A stretch of 64,000 nt of DNA from JAHELQ01 sp964491915 (GTDB lineage: Bacteria > Acidobacteriota > Aminicenantia > UBA2199), in assembly GCA_964491915.1 (NCBI GenBank), contig CAZBHS010000001.1:1-64000 (forward strand), in the 5' to 3' direction. Within the stretch, counting starts at the first letter, position 1; each line of letters starts with the position of its first letter. The position numbers and the translations under genes are program-made. The notes below the pieces were generated by a model. That model was given only the letters and a program-made list of their open reading frames with translations. It was not told the origin of the DNA and searched no databases. Of the stretch, positions 55,657 through 62,710 are shown in pieces.

Positions 55657-58029
55657 ATGATGATTTGGAACTATATAAAGGTGGTGATCCGTAGTTTCAA
55701 GCGCGACAAGTTAGTCGCGGCAATCAATATCGCGGGTCTTTCCATCGGCATGGCGGCGACGCTATTGACCATTCTCTGGGTGCACCACGAATGGAGCTTC
55801 GATCGCTATCACAAGCATTCAGAGCGCGTCTACCGCGTCATTATCCAGACGGAGCGCGAAGGGCGGATAGCTCAATCAGCCACAACCCCGGCTCCATTAG
55901 CCTCCGCTCTCGAAGGGGAATTCCCATGGATAGAAGCCGGCGCTCGATTCATTCGCGAAGATCGAATCGTCACATTGAACAGCCGCACCATTCGCGGAGA
56001 AATACTGGCGGCCGACCCCTCCATCTTCAAGGTCTTCACCATCCCCATCATCCGCGGCAACCATAAAACCTCCTTGCAATCCCAAAAAGATATCCTCATC
56101 TCCGACACCATGGCCCGCCGCTATTTTCCCGGCCAAGACCCAATAGGGGAGACCATTACCCTGGACAACAAATACGATCTCCGTGTCGGCGGCGTGTTCC
56201 GGGACATCCCCGACAATTCCCATTTCCAATTCCATTTCCTAACCTCCCTTCACTCTATCCCCCCCAGCCACCAGGCCAACTGGGGCATCCGCAACTACTA
56301 CACCTACCTACTGGTCAAAAAGGACGCCCACATCGCCCCCTCCACCGCCATTACCGCAAGCTTCGTCGATAAATACATCGGCCCCCACATCCGCAAGCAA
56401 TTCAACTTCGCCTTCCCACTCCAACCTCTCCATCGCATCCACCTCCATTCCAATATCCGCAACGAACTCCAGCCCAACGGCAGCCTCTACAACCTATCCC
56501 TCTTTCTCCTCGCCGGCTGCTTCATCCTCTTCATCGCCTGCCTCAACTACATCAACCTCACCACCGCCTGGTATGTCAACCGCCACCGGGAAGTCGGCCT
56601 ACGCAAAGTTCTGGGCGCATCACCCCGCCACCTGCTCCGGCAATTCCTGATGGAATCCCTCCTCCTTTCCATCATCGCCATGCCCATCGCCCTGAGCCTG
56701 GCCAATTGGTTTCTCCCCATATTCAATGCCCTCACCGGAAAGCAACTCTCCATCAGCCTGTCATATAACGCCTGGATTGTCCCGGCCATGATTGCCCTCA
56801 TCATCATCACCGGCCTCATCTCCGGCATCGTTCCCGCGGTCTTCATGTTGCGCGCCAATCCCATTCACACCCTAAAAGGAATCCGCAGCCGGCAAACGAA
56901 CGAACCGTCCTCGCGTCGAATCCTTGTCATCTTCCAATTCACCCTGTCCATCACCTTCATGATTATCGCCCTCATCATCGCCAAACAAGTCGATTACATG
57001 AAAACAAAAGATCCCGGTCTCGCGGCGCACAACATCATCAACATCCCCATCAACCACAATCCCACCGCCCTACAGAAGCACGCCCTCATCAAACAGGAAT
57101 TCCTCGAGCATCCAACCGTCCTCTCGGTCTCCGTATCGGCGTTCACTCCGGGAAAAGCCCGCTACGCCATGAATTACAAACACGAACGCACACCGCCAAA
57201 CAATTCCCCCATGATCAACTGCATCCCCGTGGACTACGACTTCCTCAGCACCTTCGCCATCAAACTGGTCAATGGCCGTGATTTCTCGCCTAAATTTCCT
57301 TCGGACGCCGAAGGAGTCTTCATTATCAACCAGGCGGCCGAAGAAGAATTCGGCTTCCCCAACCCAATCGGCAAGCAACTCACCATCGCCAACTGGAAAC
57401 AAGGCCCCATCATCGGCGTTGTCAAAGACTTCAACTACAACTCCCTCCACCAAACAATCCACCCCCTGGCCCTTTACATCCACCCCCCGCACTACGAAAA
57501 CTTCTCCGTCCGCGTCGCCCCCTCAAACATCCCCCAAACCATCGCACACCTTCGGGCGAAATGGCGGACACACGTCCCCGACCAGCAATTCTCCCACACC
57601 CTCCTCGAAGACGACATCCACCGCCTTTACAAAACCGAAACCAACCTCCAGGACATCCTGGCCTTCGTCACCCTCTTCTCCATCTTCATCGCCTCCATGG
57701 GCCTCTTCGGCCTCGCCGCCTTCACCAGCAGCCAACGCTCCGGCGAAATCGCCATCCGTAAAGTCCTGGGCGCCCCCACTCACAGCATCCTGATCCTCCT
57801 CACCCGCCACTTCACCGGCTGGATCCTCATCTCCAATCTCTTTGCCTGGCCCGCGGCATACATCTTCATCGCCAACTGGCTCCAGAGCTATCCCTACCGC
57901 ATCCCCATCCCCCTCTCCATCTTCATCTTCTCCGCCCTCACAGCCCTCCTCATCGCCCTCTGCACCATCACCCACCACACCCTCCAAACCGCCCGCCAAA
58001 ATCCCGCCAAAATTCTCCACCACCAATAA
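55657..58029 (+). CDS. FtsX/MacB-type ABC permease, C-rich coding strand
   Basis: 790 residues in the same two-half layout as the permease at 19.4 kb: first helix near 22-42 (NIAGLSIGMAATLLTILWV), a periplasmic MacB-like domain, central helices with RHREVGLRKVLGASPRHL, a second unit from about 420, and a C-terminal FtsX domain with RSGEIAIRKVLGAPTHS. No ATPase is encoded nearby. The coding strand is extremely rich in C, with runs such as CACCCCCCGC, unlike any neighbour; the reason may be transfer or a strand mutational bias. It follows the tRNA pair after about 130 bases from a separate promoter. The amino acid sequence is normal for the family. Confidence 0.87.
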   Translation: MMIWNYIKVVIRSFKRDKLVAAINIAGLSIGMAATLLTILWVHHEWSFDRYHKHSERVYRVIIQTEREGRIAQSATTPAPLASALEGEFPWIEAGARFIREDRIVTLNSRTIRGEILAADPSIFKVFTIPIIRGNHKTSLQSQKDILISDTMARRYFPGQDPIGETITLDNKYDLRVGGVFRDIPDNSHFQFHFLTSLHSIPPSHQANWGIRNYYTYLLVKKDAHIAPSTAITASFVDKYIGPHIRKQFNFAFPLQPLHRIHLHSNIRNELQPNGSLYNLSLFLLAGCFILFIACLNYINLTTAWYVNRHREVGLRKVLGASPRHLLRQFLMESLLLSIIAMPIALSLANWFLPIFNALTGKQLSISLSYNAWIVPAMIALIIITGLISGIVPAVFMLRANPIHTLKGIRSRQTNEPSSRRILVIFQFTLSITFMIIALIIAKQVDYMKTKDPGLAAHNIINIPINHNPTALQKHALIKQEFLEHPTVLSVSVSAFTPGKARYAMNYKHERTPPNNSPMINCIPVDYDFLSTFAIKLVNGRDFSPKFPSDAEGVFIINQAAEEEFGFPNPIGKQLTIANWKQGPIIGVVKDFNYNSLHQTIHPLALYIHPPHYENFSVRVAPSNIPQTIAHLRAKWRTHVPDQQFSHTLLEDDIHRLYKTETNLQDILAFVTLFSIFIASMGLFGLAAFTSSQRSGEIAIRKVLGAPTHSILILLTRHFTGWILISNLFAWPAAYIFIANWLQSYPYRIPIPLSIFIFSALTALLIALCTITHHTLQTARQNPAKILHHQ

Positions 58030-58123
58030 TCAATTTCCAAAAATGTGGGGTTTTCTGTTGAGATAATTATAGGGCTGTGATATTACTATATACTTTGGGA
58101 AAAGCGTGTAGGAGGTTGAAGCA

Positions 58124-58186
58124 ATGAGTGCGATTACGCTGTTGCATTTGTCTGATATTCATTTTAGAAAGAACAAGAAACCATTA
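58124..58186 (+). pseudogene. Metallophosphoesterase start codons, truncated
   Basis: About 20 codons (MSAITLLHLSDIHFRKNKKP) match the first strand of calcineurin-like metallophosphoesterases, in which LHLSDIHF supplies two metal ligands (D and H). It has a real TAGGAGG site before the ATG and a possible promoter (TTGAGA at 58,058 and TATTAC at 58,081, 17 bases apart). At 58,187 a GGGACAGGT sequence begins and the similarity stops; the frame stays open into the TPR gene, so a fused protein of 529 residues would be made from this start. Confidence 0.7.
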
Positions 58187-58246
58187 GGGACAGGTCGATT
58201 ATCTTTTTTTTGCGGGGGACATGTCAAAAGAAATGGAGGAACTCAA

Positions 58247-59713
58247 ATGAAATTGTTGGTGGTCGTTCTATCCGTATTTATAATGATTTCGCAACTATAT
58301 TGTCACGATACATCCAGGGGTGAAACTGAAGAATTGTATGCCGGCGTAATTGAACGTTCAATCAAGGTTTATTGCCAGTTGAAAATCGCTGAACTCGAAG
58401 CATCGGCGAGTGAAGATCAAGATCATTTTGAATCGATCATTATGTGGGACTATCTCTCGAGACATTCAAGATTTTATACCGGGGATTGTGTCAAAAGGTT
58501 GGCGGCGGTTGACCTATCGAAAGCGGCGAACCATTTTAAGCTGGCAATTGAGGAATTTAAGAAAAGAGATATAGGGAAATCTCTAAAGATACTAAACTGC
58601 AGCAAAATCTCCAAACTGTCGTATTCAGACCGCCAATTAAGAGATATCTATTACCTGAAGGCTGTACTCCACATCATCCGTCTAGAAATAAACCAGGCGG
58701 ATCAATGCTTTGTAAAAACCATATCATTTTTCCCGGAAGATTGGGAATTGCGCTTATCTCATGCTCGCATGCTGGCGAATTTCGAAAAAAACGAGCGTGT
58801 CGTTGAATTGACTAAAGAATTATTGGAAAGGGATAGTACGAAGCTGCATAAGCGAAGGCTACTTCATCTTTATATCAGTGCTTGCGAGGATGTGGACACT
58901 CTGCTCACCTCTATCGAGTTTTATATGAAAACCATAGGGGATGAAGCCTTTTGGGTGGAAATAGCCGAGTCGTTTGGTGGTATCTGCCCCCCAAGCGGAA
59001 GTTTTTATGAATGTTCCATATTTGAAGAGAAAAAACTTTGCTTCAATAGTGTGAGCTGCAAGATATTTGGAGCGTTTGCCCAAAAGAATCCGGAACGTTA
59101 TCTCGATCGATATGCAGATGCGCTGATACACCTTGGAGATGCGTATATCTATAAGTATAAATTATCCAGCGCGATAGAATCTTTGTCCCAAGCGTTACGG
59201 ATCCATGAAGAACTAGAGAAAAAGAAACCGGTCTTCAATAACTCCGGCGCTCGCATGGCGCTTCATTATTTGGAGTCCCTCCAGTCCTACGCGAATTTTC
59301 AACCTGAAGCGCTGGAGGCTAGAAAAATAATACTGGAGTATTACAAGCGGCGGGAAAAAGAGCAACCGGGGAAATTTCAGGCCAGAATCGCGGAGAATCT
59401 CAAATATCTCGGAGATATTGAGATGGAGCTCCTAAACTATGATGAATCCCGAGATTATTATTTGCAAGCTCTCCATATCTACCAAACCATCGCGGATGAT
59501 GAGCGAAATTTTTTTCGTTCAGAAGCCGCCTGGGTTCTCCGCCACCTGGGCGGACTATTTCGCGCCTCGGGTAATTTTAAGGCTGCGAATGGCTATTTTA
59601 CCAAAAGTTTAGAGATCTACCGGGATTTGGCACAAAAACACCCAAAACTTTTCAAGCAAAGGGCAAAGGAATTAAAACTGGAAATAAAGAAGTTGAAGAA
59701 TCTGAAAAAATAA
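58247..59713 (+). CDS. Secreted TPR protein, unknown function
   Basis: 488 residues from ATG 58,247 (GGAGGA six bases upstream). A signal peptide (MKLLVVVLSVFIMISQLYCH) ends near C19, giving a possible lipoprotein or cleaved form. The body is helical with TPR-like units in both halves (YLKAVLHIIRLEINQADQCF, then HLGDAYIYKYKLSSAIESLSQAL, NLKYLGDIEMELLNYDESRDYYLQALHI and HLGGLFRASGNFKAANGYFTKSLEIY). I know no family name. The longer start at 58,124 would add 41 residues from a truncated phosphoesterase and is less likely to be the main product. Confidence 0.78.
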   Translation: MKLLVVVLSVFIMISQLYCHDTSRGETEELYAGVIERSIKVYCQLKIAELEASASEDQDHFESIIMWDYLSRHSRFYTGDCVKRLAAVDLSKAANHFKLAIEEFKKRDIGKSLKILNCSKISKLSYSDRQLRDIYYLKAVLHIIRLEINQADQCFVKTISFFPEDWELRLSHARMLANFEKNERVVELTKELLERDSTKLHKRRLLHLYISACEDVDTLLTSIEFYMKTIGDEAFWVEIAESFGGICPPSGSFYECSIFEEKKLCFNSVSCKIFGAFAQKNPERYLDRYADALIHLGDAYIYKYKLSSAIESLSQALRIHEELEKKKPVFNNSGARMALHYLESLQSYANFQPEALEARKIILEYYKRREKEQPGKFQARIAENLKYLGDIEMELLNYDESRDYYLQALHIYQTIADDERNFFRSEAAWVLRHLGGLFRASGNFKAANGYFTKSLEIYRDLAQKHPKLFKQRAKELKLEIKKLKNLKK

Positions 59714-59736
59714 CCTGCCCCCTTTGAATCCTCAAT

Positions 59737-60033
59737 TTGAAAAGCAAGGGCAAATGGATCACCGCCATCATTGAATTGCCGTATGGTTATGATTTGAACG
59801 ATATTGATATCCAAACCATCAAATTGAAAGATACTGTCCCGGCAGAGCCGAAGCCAACATCGGTAGGGGATCACAATGGCAACGGTATTCCTGATATGAT
59901 GGTAAAATTCGACCGATGCGCCGTTCGAGAACTTCTGGCTTATAAATGCGGCAGAGTGGAGATGATTGTCGCAGGAAAAGCCGGGACACAATGCTTCAGA
60001 GGCAAAGATATCATCATTGTAAAGAATAAATAA
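59737..60033 (+). pseudogene. C-terminal fragment of a repeat-domain surface protein
   Basis: 98 residues that start only at TTG and have no obvious ribosome binding site. The sequence WITAIIELPYGYDLNDIDI, then TIKLKDTVPAEPKPTSVGDHNGNGIPDMMVKFDR, resembles a beta-rich unit often found near the end of large secreted proteins, where the DxNGIPDLMVKFDR phrase is followed by Val/Ile strands. The missing N-terminal part is not visible upstream, so this is probably a gene remnant brought in with the segment. The end of the fragment is duplicated at 61,260-61,357. Confidence 0.6.
59933..60030 (+). repeat. 98-base direct repeat, copy 1
   Basis: This copy codes for the last part of the remnant protein just upstream. 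It matches copy 2 at 61,260-61,357 in 94 of 98 positions by hand alignment, without gaps, in the same orientation, about 1.3 kb apart. Confidence 0.95.
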
Positions 60034-60213
60034 AACAATCCGAACCTGTCCCCAGTATCCAGTATGGCGCCTTGCGAGGTTATGTAAGGAGGGTGTTTTT
60101 GGCCATGTTTTGGTCGAGGCGTGGGGTGGGGGAGTTGGAGATGGGGCTCTGGTGGGGCTGAGAGCTTGATTATTAGTTGGAGAGGGAAAAATATAAAAAA
60201 GTGGTGCATTATG

Positions 60214-60242
60214 TTGACAATATGTAGTGTTTGTTGTAGAAT
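60214..60242 (+). promoter_or_regulatory. Promoter upstream of the small helical gene
   Basis: TTGACA (60,214-60,219) and TAGAAT (60,237-60,242) are 17 bases apart, about 75 bases before the ATG at 60,318. Confidence 0.7.
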
Positions 60243-60317
60243 CTTTGTGTAAGGTTAAGACATTAAATAAATACTACAGTCTTAATTATTACAAAATCAA
60301 ATCTAATGGAGAAATAC

Positions 60318-60638
60318 ATGTCACAGAAACTTAGTTCAAACCCAGAAAGGCTGGAAGCTGTAAGATTGATGCTTGAAGGTATCACCAAACACAAAGATGA
60401 ATTGATCGCCGCCGGTATCAGCGACGAGTTCTTCCAGAAGATGACCGAGCAGAAGCTCTTGGTCGAGAAAACGGAAGCCGATCAAGAGCGGTTGAAGTCA
60501 GAGAAGAAACTCTGCACCGAACTCCTTAATCAGGAAATGAAACAATTGATGAAGTTCTACAAACGAGTCAGAAGAATCATCAAGAATGATGTTCCCCAGG
60601 CCGGCTGGTTAGAGTACGGCATCACCGCCAAAAGGTAA
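60318..60638 (+). CDS. Small helical protein, unknown
   Basis: 106 residues, rich in Lys, Glu, Leu and Gln, predicted as long helices with heptad-like spacing (LEAVRLMLEGITKHKDEL and EQKLLVEKTEADQERLKSEK). No membrane segment or signal peptide. A GGAG site lies before ATG 60,318 and a promoter about 75 bases upstream, so it looks like an expressed gene rather than a shadow. The C-terminal half has a QEMKQLMKFYKRVRRIIK stretch that is basic and could bind nucleic acid or a partner. I do not recognise the family. Confidence 0.68.
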   Translation: MSQKLSSNPERLEAVRLMLEGITKHKDELIAAGISDEFFQKMTEQKLLVEKTEADQERLKSEKKLCTELLNQEMKQLMKFYKRVRRIIKNDVPQAGWLEYGITAKR

Positions 60639-60664
60639 TCCATCTGGATAACGCCTGAATTGGA

Positions 60665-60802
60665 GTGAACAATGAGACGGGGATTCAACGGAGATTCTGG
60701 CCGGATGTGCGGCTGCGATGCATTCATCAGCGGGAAGGACGGATCGTCCTCATTCCCAACTGGAATCATGAGCGATTGGACTACATTCGTGTGTTTTCAT
60801 AA
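60665..60802 (+). CDS. Possible very small ORF, unknown
   Basis: A 45-codon GTG-started frame, 26 bases after the helical gene. It contains the protein-like phrase FWPDVRLRCIHQREGRIVLI followed by PNWNHERLDYIRVFS. No ribosome binding site is clear. It may be the remnant of a larger gene or chance. It is given because its residue mix is more protein-like than the longer overlapping frame. Confidence 0.25.
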   Translation: MNNETGIQRRFWPDVRLRCIHQREGRIVLIPNWNHERLDYIRVFS

Positions 60803-61242
60803 CGAACGCACCATCGTCTGGGACGCATGCACCATCCTCCGGGGTAAATGCACCGATACCCAGATTGCATGCATCCGCGCCAAAAACAAAAGCAAAAGCG
60901 ACCGTCACGATTGCATCTGCATCCAAAACTCGAGCAAGTGCATCCAATACGAAAGATGCTGCAGTCAAAGCCAAAGTCGCTCAGCTACACACGAAACGAT
61001 CTTCCAAACGTCCAGATGCAAACAATCCCGGCACACAACCGGGTTATACCCTGGCAAGACCAAGCCAACCGGACATAATCAACATGTCAACTTCCAGGAA
61101 GACATCCTGCGGTCTTTTTTGCCATCGTATTACATATATATCACCAGAACTCTCCCCGCATCCCCGTCTCTGTTCACTCCCCTCAATCGCCGGCCTAAAA
61201 ACCGGCGATCCCTCCAAAAAGCCCAGGTGAAGGTGTGAAATA
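60803..61242. other. About 440 bases without a credible gene
   Basis: One frame is open for most of this stretch but is Ser/Cys/Arg/His-rich without known motifs; another is Ala/Lys/Thr-rich (APSSG-like repeats near 60,810-60,860). The bases contain several GCATGC- and GCACC-rich patches. I see no promoter or terminator. It looks like relict or noncoding DNA between two copies of a duplicated fragment. Confidence 0.4.
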
Positions 61243-61259
61243 GGGACAGGCGAGAAGGC

Positions 61260-61357
61260 TTCTGGATTATAAATGCGGCAGAGTGGAGATGATTGTCGCA
61301 GGCAAAGCCGGGACACAATGCTTCAGAGGCACAGATATCATCATTGTAAAAAATAAA
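61260..61357 (+). repeat. 98-base direct repeat, copy 2
   Basis: Ninety-four of 98 positions match copy 1 at 59,933-60,030. It begins nine bases after a GGGACAGG site. The reading frame is lost here, so it is a dead copy. Confidence 0.95.
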
Positions 61358-61364
61358 GGAACAC

Positions 61365-61400
61365 GTGGACATTGTGGACCCGGTGGACTTGGTGGACTCA
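61365..61400 (+). repeat. Nine-base tandem repeat, four units
   Basis: GTGGAC occurs at 61,365, 61,374, 61,383 and 61,392, always nine bases apart with a variable third codon (ATT, CCG, TTG, TCA). It directly follows the dead 98-base copy and is not in a convincing gene. Confidence 0.9.
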
Positions 61401-61429
61401 GGGACTGGATAGAAAAGCTTAATTGAGAA

Positions 61430-61684
61430 GTGAAATTTACAAAAAGAATTGGGAAAAATTGTATGATTTTGAAATTTCAGTCTGATCGCTACGTCCAAAA
61501 GGAAATAGTCGATGAGCAAAAAGGAAAAATTTGAATTATCAAACAGCATTTAGAGAGTGCTCAATCAAGGCTGAACCGCGATTACAACGATTCCCTGGAA
61601 GCAACTATTAAATGTAATATTGAGGAAAGAAAACAAAAAGTCAAAAAGATCGAAGCAGCTTTTGGAATTCCAGTAATGAAGTAG
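61430..61684 (+). pseudogene. Gene remnant interrupted by one TGA
   Basis: One frame runs from GTG 61,430 with a TGA at 61,532-61,534 and then 49 protein-like codons to a TAG at 61,682-61,684. The second part (HLESAQSRLNRDYNDSLEAT, then a Lys/Glu-rich helix ending AAFGIPVMK) reads as a helical C-terminus. Both parts are Lys/Glu/Gln-rich and in the same frame, so they look like one gene with a nonsense mutation. Without the upstream part I cannot name it. Stop readthrough is possible but unsupported. Confidence 0.42.
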
Positions 61685-61825
61685 TTTTAGAAAGGAATTA
61701 AAGATTTGGTACAAATGTTAGGAATTTAGTTTAAACCTAGAATATCTAATCGGAGCTATTCGCATAATTCTTGAGGGATTGAAATGTACCTTGCAATTTT
61801 TGAGGGGGTGGAATAGAATTGGGGG

Positions 61826-62346
61826 ATGATGAGGACTGTGAATCGTTGTGGTGAAGGACTGTTGGTCGAGCGGTTGGGGGGTGGCGGGGTTATTGTGAAT
61901 TATTATTGTAGCTCGGCTTGTTTGCATTGTTTGGTTGCGTCGTCTCCGGGGTGGAGGAAGGATTATCTGGATGTGGGGATGGCTGAGACGGTGTTTGGGA
62001 CTGTTTTGAGGATGGGGTGCCGGTCGGTTCATATTGGGGGCGGGGAACCGTTTTTGGATGTGGATGGTCTGGTGGGAGTGATTGGTTGTGGTTTGGAGAT
62101 GAGTGATGCGGGCGGCTGCGGCGGTATTGGATTCATCCGGGGGGACGGTCCTGGCGGGTGTTTGAGCGGGTGATGAGGAAGAAGCCGGTGGAATTGAGGG
62201 ATGTGTCGCATTGCCGGTTGTGCCATCATATCAGGGGGTTCTTGCTGATGGAAGCGGGGGTCGGGACCCGGGAGTTCGGGTCGGTGGCGTTTTATGAAGA
62301 GGCCCGGATGGAGCGGGGGATCGAGATGAGGAGGAGAAAGGGATGA
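61826..62346 (+). pseudogene. Radical SAM protein with internal deletion
   Basis: The first part (61,826 to about 62,105) has GGVIVNYYCSSACLHCLVAS, whose CxxxCxxC cysteines bind the 4Fe-4S cluster, then a GCRSVHIGGGEPFLDVDGL segment typical of SPASM-like maturases. A change of frame near 62,105 leads to YWIHPGGRSWRVFERV, then SHCRLCHHIRGFLLM and a C-terminal SVAFYEEARMERG. The whole middle of the expected protein is missing, so it cannot be functional. The coding strand is rich in G and T. The next gene overlaps its end. Confidence 0.78.
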
Positions 62347-62654
62347 TATTTATTGGGGGCGTTCAGCCCAGGACTGTTGTTTTGAGCGACCGGTTGGAGA
62401 GTTGTCCGTATTGCGGGCATGTGGCGGTTAGGCGGCAGAGGATCGATCATTATATTTCGCTTTTTTTTATACCGTTGATTCCGGTGAAGCGGGGGATTCC
62501 CCATATGGCGTGCGGGCATTGCAAGAATGTAGTTGGCGGGGGAGCCGGCGGTTCGCAACGTACTGGAAGCGGGGGATACAAGGGGTGTGGGCATTGCGGG
62601 AGCCCGGTGGAAGAGGAATACGTGTATTGTCCTTATTGCGGTAAACGGGTGTAG
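62343..62654 (+). CDS. Zinc-ribbon protein
   Basis: 103 residues with four CxxC pairs (C21/C24, C57/C60, C82/C85, C96/C99), enough for two zinc ribbons. A hydrophobic patch (HYISLFFIPLIPVKRG) lies between the first two, similar to small zinc-ribbon proteins with one membrane-associated segment. The function is unknown. A GGAGGAG stretch precedes the start, which overlaps the radical SAM remnant by four bases, and the G-rich composition is shared with it. Confidence 0.72.
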   Translation: MIFIGGVQPRTVVLSDRLESCPYCGHVAVRRQRIDHYISLFFIPLIPVKRGIPHMACGHCKNVVGGGAGGSQRTGSGGYKGCGHCGSPVEEEYVYCPYCGKRV

Positions 62655-62710
62655 CGGTAGGGAAAATGTGGTAAAATAGAGGTTAAATGGATTGGTTCGC
62701 GGAGGGTTCG

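Larger units (their letters stand above)
58187..60053. repeat. Segment bounded by inverted GGGACAGGT repeats
   Basis: GGGACAGGT begins at 58,187 and its inverted copy ACCTGTCCC ends at 60,052. Between them are the TPR gene and a gene fragment. A third direct copy of GGGACAGG is at 61,243-61,250. The left boundary is where the metallophosphoesterase stops, so the segment looks inserted. No transposase is present. Nine-base repeats can occur by chance, but the coincidence with the broken gene makes this worth checking. Confidence 0.45.

Noticed and set aside
57523..58026. 167-codon acidic frame antisense to the C-rich permease
   Set aside because: Its Glu/Gly/Asp richness mirrors the C-rich codons on the other strand; there is no ribosome site.
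60672..61238. 188-codon plus-strand frame after the small helical gene
   Set aside because: Ser/Cys/Arg/His-rich, no known motif, crosses an Ala/Thr-rich patch in another frame, and has no ribosome site. I treated the region as noncoding.
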